This document shows, one piece after another, positions 51,790 through 61,519 of a stretch of 64,000 nt of DNA. Source of the DNA: Rhodosorus marinus. Its lineage: Eukaryota > Rhodophyta > Stylonematophyceae > Stylonematales > Stylonemataceae. Both the position numbers and the translations under genes were made by a program. The first letter of the stretch is position 1. Each line of letters begins with the position of its first letter. The DNA lies in contig JAMWBK010000013.1 of NCBI GenBank assembly GCA_029953675.1, positions 806,001 to 870,000 of the forward strand, read 5' to 3'. The notes beneath the pieces were generated by a model that saw nothing but the letters and a program-made list of their open reading frames with translations, made no database searches and was not told where the DNA came from.

Positions 51790-54010
51790 ATACGAGTGTC
51801 TCTCGGCCCTCCTATTCCCAGGTCCTTCGTCGGGGCTAAACAACGCACGAGGGCCATGCTACGTATGATGCCTTACCCCGTGCCCACTCCTGAATTCTCT
51901 CACCAGCTCTCTCCGTTTCACCCCGACTGGATGACGAACGTGCTCCCCCAGACTCCTTCTCGTGGTCGGGGTCGCGCGACCGTTCACTACCGTGATTTCC
52001 GCGATAGCCTCTTCCCTTGGGGTCGCTCCATCTGAGTTCCTCTATGTGGATTTCGCTGGATCACGCGAGCCTGTTTCCTCGTCACAGAATCGGCTTACCA
52101 ATTCGTTACTTCGCTTGTTGCCACCCCTGAGCCTCCGCGCTCTGCCCTTGCGAACATCATACTGCCTCGTGCCCACGTGTCATTGTTTGTTGAGTTTGAC
52201 CGCTTCGACGCAGGTTTGGTTCCCCCGTCGGTGATGCCCGAGCCACCCTGCCACGCGAGCTCCTGTCATCGCGGTGCGAGCTCATGCGGCTCGACCGTTT
52301 TCCCCCTCGGGGTGTCCTCCGCTCGGCGTTGGAGGACTTCCTCTCCGCTGAGGCCGCTCTGATGGAAGCAGCGCGTCAAAAGACGGGTCCCACCCAGAGC
52401 CTGCAGCGGCGAAAAGCGAGCGTAGCGTAGAAGCAAGATCGTCAGAATACTCGACCACAGTTTACCGTTGCTGGGGGATACCGGCAGCCCTCCGGAGATC
52501 ACCGCCTGCCACAGCGAGCGGATCGGGGGAGCACGTGGGGCCGCCGACATGTCGGTATCAGGGACTTCAACTGCCCGAGGCTGCTCTGATGGAAGCTCTA
52601 CCGGCCTTTGACCTCTCGCAAGCGACTTCTGACCGCCCCTCCTCCCCTCCTTGGGCAGCTGCAGTTCCTGATGCCGACATGTCGGCGGCCCCATGTGCTC
52701 CCCCGATCCGCTCGCTGTGGCAGGCGGTGATCTCCGGAGGGCTGCCGGTATCCCCCCAGCAACGGCAACCTGTGTTCGAGTATTCTGACGATCTTGCTTC
52801 TCCGCCATGCTCGCTTTTCCACGCAGCAGGCTCTGGGTGGGACCCGTCTTTTGACGCGGTGCTGGAGGCGTTTCAGGTAGCGTCCGATGAGGGTGAGCGG
52901 CTGGTGGTCACCTCGGAGGCGGTGTGTGAGCTGATCCAGTCTGCTCCAGAAGGTCGTTCTCCTCGGCCCTCTGGTTTGCGGGTGGAATACCTCCGTTTTT
53001 TGGGTGAGGACGGTATGAAAGCGTTAGCGTTCGTGTTGGAGGGAATCGTCGATGGCCATCCTTTCTGTAATCGCGCATGGTTTTTACTGGGACGGACGCA
53101 GCTATGTTTGCTCTCCAAGCCGGATCACACACTGCGTCGACTCCTGCCCTTCGCCCTATTGGCATGGTGGAAGTGGTCGCGCCCGCCTGCGTGGTCTTGG
53201 GGGCTTAGTAGCTCTCTGTGGCCATGACCGTCCCCGCTTTTCCCCCACTCACACTCACAGATTTCGAAGTGCGCACTTCTCTGCGCTTATGCCTTGGCTT
53301 GCATCAGCCGCCCTGGCCTTCCGAGATGGGTTCGCCGTGCCCTCTATGCTCTCAGAACAAAGCCACCGCGGATTTTGGCGCCCACCTGCTCGCCAGCTGC
53401 CCAGCTGTGAAAGGCGCCCGAACCCAACGACATACGCGGATCTTGAACCTGTTTATACCGCGAACTTTGCCCTATCGTACGGCAAGCCGGTCTTGAAATT
53501 GAACCGGAGAACCCCCTGAACAGGAGAAGCCCCTGCTGCCTGTCGCTGACTACCAAAATGATGAACACCGCGTCGCCGACCTCGTGGTCACCTGTGACGA
53601 TAGCCGACGTACGACGTACGTTGATCTTGCTGTTCCTACTCCTCAAGCTAGTCGTTATTTGACCACTGCATAGAGAGCGCCGTGGATTTGCCGCTACCAG
53701 TATGAGACGTCGCAAGGAGTTGAACTATGCAGGGGCTTTGTCTTCCCCAGACATTGGTGCTTCTGCTCTAGCTCATCGCCTGGTACCTCTGGTCTTTGAG
53801 TGCTTTGGGATCATGGATTCCGTTGGCTCTCGTTGGCCCCGGGAATTGTCCCGCGAGCGCACCGACCGTCTGTCCTCGTTGTTTAACCCTGTTTAAGTTT
53901 CTTGCTGTGGCGTATGAACGCTGCTTTGATGTTGGAGGCGCGCGATCTTCGCCGCGCTCAGTCTTTTTTCTCCCCTCGGAGTTTTGTCTGGGGCCTCCGA
54001 TTAAACAACT
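51790..54010 (+). mobile_element. Family A-related copy A4 with ORF1, RT start and endonuclease; RT core deleted
   Basis: On + strand. ORF1: MLRMMPYPVPTPEFSHQLSP, TPSRGRGRATVHYRDFRDS, SEFLYVDFAG and MSLFVEFDRFDAGLVPPS. ORF2 N-terminal and early RT: EALPAFDLSQATSD, PRPSGLRVEYLRFLGEDGMK and GRTQLCLLSKPDHT. The frame then jumps from HGGSG/VEVV directly to LRGLGGLVALCGHDRP/MAMTVPAFPPLTLTDFEV. The catalytic RT box is therefore missing. The C-terminal part has LGLHQPPWPSEMGSPCPLC, QRHTRILNL, VADLVVTCDDSRRTTYVDLA, MRRRKELNYAGALSSPD and LVFECFGIMDSVGSRWPREL, ending CTCCGATTAAACAACTTC. A 194-bp inverted duplication at 52372-52858 further disrupts it. Confidence 0.8.
52372..52858. repeat. Long fold-back: 194-bp inverted arms inside copy A4
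   Basis: 52372-52565 is the reverse complement of 52664-52858 with few mismatches; the spacer is about 98 bp. GCTCTGATGGAAGC occurs just before the left arm (about 52355) and again in the spacer (about 52588). The order is thus direct sequence, jump to an inverted downstream copy, jump back to the starting point. Confidence 0.88.
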
Positions 54011-54019
54011 TCTTCTATT

Positions 54020-54482
54020 ATCACACGTCATCCAGAGGGCTTCGTCTTTTTCTCCCACTCATGGACAGAACAACCAAATCAAGTTCAATCCTGCCCTAAA
54101 TGGTCCTTCAAGGTTCTAAAACTAGAATAGTGGAATGATCCGGTACGAGCGCATTACTGCCACGAACCAGGCGAACTATAAGTGGACCTATAATGCACCA
54201 TCACAGCACCTGGGCGAGCAGACTTTGGGACTTAACCCATCTCGAAAGTATTCCGTGGAGACTTGTAAGAGAAATGATCGAAACTAAACGTTAGCAAAAT
54301 CTAGACCAATTCCGACGTCCGTTTGGCACGGGACTGGCCCCGTTGGCCGTAGTTCGGTGAAGAATTGACATCTTCGAACTTTGCTTGGGTTCAGTTTGGA
54401 TGAAGGCAAGAGGAAGCGGACGAACGACTTGATGCAGGCTGCGCGTATCCTTTTTTGCTGGGTTTCTTTTAAGGGAGAGTGG
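54020..54482 (+). promoter_or_regulatory. Upstream region of PAF-AH-like gene 2 (duplicated)
   Basis: Homologous to 46541-46932 in front of gene 1. The duplicated unit therefore starts near the family A end at about 54010. No individual promoter element is identified. Confidence 0.45.
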
Positions 54483-55745
54483 ATGGATAAAACTGGCTTT
54501 GTAGTGGGTCTCCGTTGTGTACTAGGAGTGAGAAGGAGCATTAAAGTTGCAAAGATGTCACTGTCTCCATTGCGCGGGGGGTGTCGAGTGGGTGTGTTGG
54601 ATTTAGAGATGCCAAAGGTAAGAGACCGGAGTGCCTTTCTTGCTCGGGTGTTCTATCCCACCGATGATGAGTTTGGGAAAGCTGTTCGGTGGATTCCTGA
54701 TGGTGGAGTCATCGCCAAGTACCTTGCGGCCTGGTTTGTGATACTACCCCAATGGGCATGCGCTGTACTAGGCTGGATTTTGGCTCAGACGGTCGGGAAA
54801 AGGGTAGTTCCAGACACATATTATGGAGCGAGGGTTATGAAACCAAAGAAAAAGTTCCCCACGATTGTGTACTGCCACGGTTTGACGGGGGATCGACTTA
54901 CATATACAGCGATGTGTCGCAGCATGGCTTCTGACGGAAACATCGTGTTCGCCTTAGAGCATCGAGATGGATCTGCCTCTTCTACCAAAGTTACGGATGA
55001 AAGAACTGCTGAGAAAACTGAAATTGAATACAGGACGTTGCCGAAAGGTAGCACAGGGGAATTTGCGCATAAGTTCAGAACGCAGATGCTGAGCGTACGT
55101 GTTCAAGAGGTCGAGGCGGTCGTTGACTACACAAAGGAGCTCGCCGTTGGAGTAGAACCGCTCAATCTTCTAGATCCAGAAGGAAACTATCGGGACTTGC
55201 TGAGTTCATTTGCTGGGAAGATCGATCCAAACAAACCCAGCGTGGTCGGTCACTCTTTCGGGGGAACGACGGCGCTTCTGTGTTGTAGCAAGCATCCCAA
55301 GTTGTACAGTAGCTGCGTCTTGCAGGACCCTTGGATGTATCCATTGCCAAACAGTCTCAAGGCTGAGGATGGTCCCGAAGTGCGGATTCCTTTCGTAGCG
55401 GTTTTGAACGAGCTAACAGTCTGGCCCGAGAATCATGAAACGGTGAACAAATTCGCCGGACGGGCGCCGAATGGGGAGTTTCTGACGCTGAAGAAAGCAT
55501 CTCATCAAGCTCAATCAGACGTCCCCGTTATGCTTGGTCCTCGGGTATCTAAGTTTCTAAAGCTCAGCCAGAACGGCGACGACTGGGAGCCGCTATACGA
55601 ATCAATAGCTGTCTCCCTAAAGTTTCTCCGGAAGCACTTCCAGCGTGAAGGACTCGTTGCTCTGGAATCGGGAAGTCTGAAGCATATTGAACCTTACAAG
55701 GTCGAGAAAGAAACGAGAAAATCGTCACAAGTTCAGGTCAGCTGA
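54483..55745 (+). CDS. Platelet-activating-factor acetylhydrolase-like serine hydrolase (gene 2)
   Basis: 420 residues, intronless, closely similar to gene 1 over the whole length. Catalytic triad by position: Ser258 in GHSFGG, Asp282 in LQDPWMYPL, His341 in KKASHQAQSD. GHSFGG is the more canonical elbow. Differences cluster in the first 110 residues (e.g. VRWIPDGGVIAKYLAAWFVI) and near the His, which could tune substrate or membrane contact. The frame is open upstream without an ATG back to about 54381, so the start at 54483 (MDKTGFVVGL) is the first Met of the conserved block. The role is hydrolysis of short-chain or oxidised sn-2 esters, by family. No clear signal peptide. Confidence 0.88.
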   Translation: MDKTGFVVGLRCVLGVRRSIKVAKMSLSPLRGGCRVGVLDLEMPKVRDRSAFLARVFYPTDDEFGKAVRWIPDGGVIAKYLAAWFVILPQWACAVLGWILAQTVGKRVVPDTYYGARVMKPKKKFPTIVYCHGLTGDRLTYTAMCRSMASDGNIVFALEHRDGSASSTKVTDERTAEKTEIEYRTLPKGSTGEFAHKFRTQMLSVRVQEVEAVVDYTKELAVGVEPLNLLDPEGNYRDLLSSFAGKIDPNKPSVVGHSFGGTTALLCCSKHPKLYSSCVLQDPWMYPLPNSLKAEDGPEVRIPFVAVLNELTVWPENHETVNKFAGRAPNGEFLTLKKASHQAQSDVPVMLGPRVSKFLKLSQNGDDWEPLYESIAVSLKFLRKHFQREGLVALESGSLKHIEPYKVEKETRKSSQVQVS

Positions 55746-57451
55746 AGTCTCTTTTTCCCGTAGTCCTAATGCCGATCGCCTCGAAGGACGGGCTTAGTTG
55801 ACCACAAGACACCAACCCGATAGCCGATCAAATCGTCTCCTCTCGCTGGACCATGAGACAGAGAGATTGCGCTCTTCTCCCGTATAACTTATAGACAAGC
55901 GCCTTTTAAATAAAATAAATTCATTGCTAAAACATTGTACGAAATTTTCGACGCTGGATCAGACGCCGAGAAGCTGTTCAGCCTCACGTGCGTGAGAGAC
56001 TCTATGTGAGCATTGAAACCGGAGTGTCCTTGAGTTGCAGACTTTCTGTTGATAATTGTTGATAAGCACATGACCGTTCTTGGTCCCCGCGAGCATCAGG
56101 CCCACCAACAGCCGAGATCCTGCGTAGCTCCTGCCGTCGAAGGAAGGGCAACATCGATTTCGCAACGGACATCGCATTGCCCCTGATCACCAGTCCTTGT
56201 CTGAGGACCGCATCTTGAATATCAAACTGAGTCTCTAGCGAACGCCGCCACCCGCACCGCCGGTGTCGAGACCGGCGGGGGTTGTCGAACTGGCTGATCG
56301 CGAGCAACAAGTTCGACTACAATCATCCAACTTGGATGATTTCTTCGTCCATGTTTCGAAGAGTCAGCGATCGCACGCTTCATCGGACCTTAACATGCAT
56401 ACGTTTAAGAGACGATTCGGCGAGACTCTCTCATGTTCAATGCCTGCACATCGGAGACTCATAGACCGTGAGGAGTCCGGATAGCCTCCCAGCACATCGA
56501 CGGTAAGCTCCATTGTCTGTCAAAACGAGGTCTTTCAGGCGCGTTTGCAAGCCCTGGCAAAAGCAAAGGATGTCCTTCCAGGGTGTCCAGCCAACTAGTC
56601 TCAACCGAAGAATCATAAACAGAGACGCTCTGGATACACAACCCAACCCCCTGTAAAAGCAACCGCGACTACTTGGCAACGTCTAACTGGCAGTAGCACC
56701 ATGCTCCTTGGCTGGATTGCTACCAAAGACCTCATCGTTCGTCTTCGCCTGTAGTGTTTCCAGTCGACGTTTGCTCATATCCGTTCTTCCAGCTTCTGAC
56801 AACGTGAAGCCGCCGTTGGGACTTGCGCAGATTTAACGTTAAGAACTCTCGTCGGCTACTCTTCAACCAGCTTGTCATCCTCATTGTCTTCTTGACGAAC
56901 AGTTGGAGAGCTCTCTAGACTAGTAGCAGTGCTGTCAAGTTGGAGTGAGATTCACCCTAGTTGACCCTCCGAAGATTTCCTCAAATGCAGCCGTTCTCTA
57001 CAGCTTTTCGACGAAACCACTTCAGCGCTCGTCTTAGCCACACCTTAAATCTTCTCTCGATTTCTCTTCAACCTCGTCAACGTCGTCGTAATGGTCATCG
57101 TCTTCTTCGACGAACAGTTGAGAGTAGATTAGATACCTTCATCAGAATGTCTCGTCGCTTTGCCTATACCAACGGTAATCAACGTTTTCACACTTGGTCA
57201 TGTTCGCATATCGCTTGAATCTCGTGGTCAACCAGCTGGTCGTCCTCAATGGTCTGCTTTAACCAAGCAGAGAGGAAGGAGAGCTCTCGAGACGAAGTCT
57301 GGATGATGAAGTTAAATGACTCGAGTTGAGGTTTGCTGTGATGTAAGAGATGATGAGTAGTGCAGAATAGTATCCAAGCTTTCTTCCTGAAGAGGGAGAG
57401 CAAGCGCAGACCTTAGGGCGGAGGTTCTCTTTTAAGTAATTTCTAAGAAGA

Positions 57452-57496
<45 letters not shown>

Positions 57497-57845
57497 TTGT
57501 CAAGTCTTCGTAAAGACGTTTCCGTGGAGGAGGGCTTCTTCTACGTGTTTAGTCTCTGTGGGAACCAAAAATTGGGAGATCCGACGGGTATATTAGGAGA
57601 TGGTCTGTAAGGTTTGGTTCTAGGCAGTTTCTGAGAAGAGAGAACGCTACTGGTGTTGCTTTCAGTAAGAGTGTTCCAGAAGGAGTACAAAGGTTGGGAG
57701 CACGGTGGATCTGTTGAGAGTTTTTTTGCTGGGAGTAGGCGGGGAGGAGGGCGGGAGGGAAAGGACGGAAGGGAGACCAGTTGGCGGATGCTTTTGTGTG
57801 TATATATATATTTTTGTCGCTTTTAGGGGGGGGTGTCTGCTCTAA
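55746..57845. other. 2.1-kb region between PAF-AH gene 2 and aladin
   Basis: 55746-56040 is 3' flank shared with gene 1 and the decayed third copy. 56040-57450 has no recognised gene; it contains short diverged repeats built on GACGAACAGTTG and CAACCAGCTKGTC (56868, 57100, 57230). A (GA)n microsatellite lies at 57453-57492. The aladin promoter should lie in the last few hundred bases, where TATATATATA occurs at about 57801. Confidence 0.5.
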
Positions 57846-59487
57846 ATGAGACATTCCTCGTTTGAAGAATATGGAGTATTTCCTCCTGGTGCTGGGAGGG
57901 TTACGCTTGGGGAGGTGAAGGCTGAATGGGTAGAGCGGGATGAAGACGAGTATGATGTAGAAGGTTTCGGACGGAAGTGGACGAGTATAGTCCATGAGCC
58001 AGAGGGGCTTAGAGTCCATGGCGCGTCGTTTGATGTTTTCGCTCACTCGGAGGAGGCGGCTGGGGATCGATTCTTCAAGGCGGCAGGTGACTTTGTTGAG
58101 TTGATGATTCAGTCAGCCAGGCTAGGTTTTTCGCGAGGGGATCAGCAAGCTCATGGAGGGCTACCGAGGATCTCTTTTCACTGGAGCGATGAGAGAATGG
58201 CGGTGGTTTCAGGGGACAGCGATGCAATCCACATCCTCGGCCTGGGCGGAGAGAGCGAACTGGAGTGGGAGCGCCCGGCTCTGAAGAGCAATAAGATGAC
58301 CAATATCAACGCCATCGCGTTCAGGCCCTTCTCAGGTTCCACTATCGCAGCTGGTTGCGAAAGGGGCATTGCGATATGGAGAAGGCGGGAGGTATCATAT
58401 TTAATACGACGGGCTCACACTCAGGTCTGCGGTCTCGATTGGACTAGAGATGGATCATTGCTAGCGAGTGCTTCACCAAACGAAGGATCAGTTGTGCTGT
58501 GGGATGTTGGATCGAAAGAAGCATCACCTCTTCAATCAATTCAAGGGGGTGCGAGACTACCTAACTGGTCTCCTGACGATTGTAAGTCCCTGGCAAACAA
58601 AAAAGGATTCCTTCCTGCTGATATCCAGCCAATTCTAAAGTTTCCTTGCGTCCGATCTTTCACGTGTTCGTTCGTTTGGAGCAGCTTCGTTGCTGTTCGT
58701 ATCGTCGGCCAGAAAACCCACATTCCAAGTATGGAAGAAGGGTTCTTGGCTCTCCGACAGCTGGGTGGAGATGTCCGGCCCGATCGCGTGTTGCTGTTGG
58801 AGTAGGGATGGCAGTACTCTCATCTTCGCTCCGGAGAACGAGCCGGCCATCCATGCGATACGTTTCGAACAGGAGTACAATAGCAAATCAAGCCCAGCCG
58901 CTAGATCTCACTATTTGGCTCTCGAGCGTACAGACTCTTGCCGGGTACCTTGCAAAACCAATGAAGCTGGTGAGGAGCCTATTCAACTGGCTGATGCACT
59001 TACGTGAGCGATCGTTCGAATCGCAGCCTTGCTCAAAGTTCTCCATGCTTTTCACTAATGTACAAACAGAGACGGCATTGGTGGGTGGAATGGCCAGGCA
59101 AATGGCTTGGGATCCGACCGGCGAACGATTGGCAATACTATTCGAAAGTCAAGAAGGGGCGGAGGACGCGGACAACTTGGTAGCGATTTACTCAACTAGA
59201 CTCCGACCGACTTTCCAGATGAACCCAATCGGTTGGGTACGAGGCACCAGGGATTCAGGTCCGGCTTTGTCAATTGCATTCAAGCCCTGCTTTAAGTCGG
59301 GATCGTTACTTGGTAAGCATTAACACAATTACTTCTCCGTGTACTTGTCCAGTTCCTCACTGACTTTGCTGTTATCCTCATCTGTCTGTTCTCATCCGTA
59401 GCGGTTCTGTGGGCAAACCGCACGATTTCATTTGTACAGATGCTATTCAAGCCAAGCGCGGACAGAGTTCAAGCGGCGACTTCCTAA
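57846..59487 (+). CDS. AAAS: Aladin-like WD-repeat nucleoporin
   Basis: Nuclear-pore WD40 protein (aladin/Adracalin). Four exons, 57846-58581, 58685-58969, 59070-59312 and 59402-59487, join in frame to 449 residues; introns 103, 100 and 89 nt. The N-terminus GVFPPGAGRVTLGEV resembles the aladin start. Blades: RISFHWSDERMAVVSGDS, NINAIAFRPFSGSTIAAGCE, VCGLDWTRDGSLLASASPNE with LWDVGS, PNWSPDDSSLL (across intron 1), FQVWKKGSWLSDSWVEMSG, CCWSRDGSTLIFAPENEPAI, ARQMAWDPTGERLAILF and LSIAFKPCFKSGSLLAVLWA. Order and spacing match aladin. It ends in TAA soon after the last blade, without the longer C-terminal tail of animal aladin. The exon 2 donor (58969) was chosen by phase; a GT at 59003 gives no in-frame join. 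Confidence 0.87.
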
Positions 59488-61519
59488 ATACCTTGAAGAA
59501 ATTCAACTGGAAACTGAAAAAAATGCCGCCAAACATATCGTAATTCTGCAGAGTATGAAGGCGGCGTTGGTTGAGACACCCAGAAGAGGAAAAACACTCA
59601 AGACTGCTGCTCTTGAGGAAGGTGTTTTGGGCCTCATCGCCTTGCTTTCAGCCGTGCGATGACCGAGCCACGTTTTCTAGTCTGGAAGCGGCCTCGTGAT
59701 TGTCTGTTCGAGCTTTCATGATTTCTGGACGGCAGTCTTCAGGCCGATCGTCAATACTGCCCGTTCCAATTCGACCTTGGACCTGTGAGAGTGTGAAAGT
59801 TTGGCACAGCCGATTATGAGCTCGCTCGCTCGTATCTCATCGCTCGGAACAATTCTTCACCAGCAAGGTCATCCGCCAGCATCCGCAACGACTGAACAGA
59901 CCAGATCGATCTCAAAAGCAGTCGTTGCTTCGCATCCCATTCTACCAGCGTCATATAGCTTTCCCACCACCCCTCCCTCCAGTCATAACTACCACGTAAA
60001 ATATGTTCATTCTTTTTTTCATAAATCAAGTGTTCACGTGGTCAAACGCACCATCCAACCCCTACTAAAGAGACATGGGTAGGTCCATACCAGAGTTTGT
60101 ACTAGTACTCTGCCATTTAGTCTGTAAATCTAAAATGAGATCATTTTAGATTTACAAAATCTTGATTTGATTAATTTCATTATTCTGAAATTATGACTGG
60201 AAGGTCCTCAGTCGAGATTCTAGACGAATTTCTTTGAAATTCGAATAGGATGACAAGTTGAAGCTTTTATTCTTTTTTGAAAAGAAAAATGAATTGCTCT
60301 AAAATTTGGGTCAAAAAATGAAATGATTGGTTGCTGACATAAGAGCAATGGGTCGTTGGGATGGAGTAAGAGTCGAGGCGAATGCCTTGGGAGTCGAAAA
60401 GAGGCTTTCAGCTGCCTAAGATAGATCATAACATGTGATAGATCAGAACATGTGTTTCCTAGGTCGCAACTCTACGAGAAGATTGATCACCAGTGATCGA
60501 GGTCATGGCAGTAGCCGACTGGAGCTTGAACGGCATATGGGTTTGTGCTGAGCGCACATCGCTAACATACAGAAAAAGTGGCCCAGACTTACTCTTCGGT
60601 GATTGAGGAAAGCCTCAAAGCACGGGTATAGTGGGGTGCAGTAAATGAACCTTTGATGGGGCAGGTGTTGAGTTAGAATGTTGTTTGTACCATCGTCACT
60701 CGTACACACGAATCGGATCCGCTTCTGTTCCAGCCTGGTGTCGTTTTTCATTGACTAAACATCTCTATCCGTTGATCGCATGCACACATGTTCTGCAACG
60801 AGCCTGTGACCCCAAAGTCATCAAACAAAGATACCCAAACCCTCCCCTCCACTAATATAGATCAGCCAGCATCTAGATCAAGTCCACACTGTCCTATATT
60901 TTATATCCAAAAAACACCTATAATGATTTTTAGAAAATAATTATGGTACCTATTTAGACCAGTTCGGATTTACTTCAGATACGAATTGTCCTTTTTCATG
61001 TGAGCAAGATTTGACCTCGTTGTAATGGCTAATGATACCCCTGATTTTTGAAAAACGGGTTTAAGAAAAGCGTTGGGGAGCTTTGGGGAGGTTTTGGGGG
61101 AAGAGGAGGAAGGGATGAAGGAGGAGAACTGTTTCGTATGGTATTCTTGTAGGATAAAGAATTTTGTAACTATATGGTAGAAGCTATAAGAACGGAGCTA
61201 CGGAGTGAGAAACCAGTGCCCTTCTCATAGAGCGAGAAGAACAAGCAGGAGAGGTCGTTTCTGCTCCGTTTTTTTGCTGCAAAAGCAGATTGTCAAAATT
61301 AAAGCTACAGAAGAATAGAAGGGACAGATTGGAAGCTTTTTGGCGCCAGTTTGGATCTGCTTTTGTTGATTCCAAGTGGGTGTCCGAAGGTGATGGAATT
61401 GTGTGTCTGCACTTTGTCTTTGTGGTCCCGAACGTACTAGTTGGAGTGATCTTGAGGCTCTTTTCGGGAGAGCAGAGGTTTTTTTTTAGGTCCCGAGGGG
61501 TTTTTACGTTCGACGAGAG
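59488..61519. other. 2-kb region between aladin and the cullin
   Basis: No supported gene. A 76-codon + frame overlaps the aladin end (59432-59662) but looks accidental. A perfect 16-bp palindrome lies at 60123-60156. AT-rich sequence at 60840-61000 and a G-rich stretch at 61070-61110 precede the cullin, whose promoter and 5' UTR should be in the last few hundred bases. Confidence 0.5.
60123..60156. repeat. Perfect 16-bp palindrome with GA loop
   Basis: Arms 60123-60138 and 60141-60156 (TGTAAATCTAAAATGA and its complement). Located in non-repetitive spacer DNA. Confidence 0.92.

Noticed and set aside
56002-56310. 102-codon - ORF as a gene
   Set aside because: No recognised domain, overlaps shared 3' flank of the PAF-AH duplication, and shows no splice-consistent extension.
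59432-59662. 76-codon + ORF overlapping the aladin end
   Set aside because: It is in a different frame from the WD-repeat exons, starts inside the last exon and shows no family motif.
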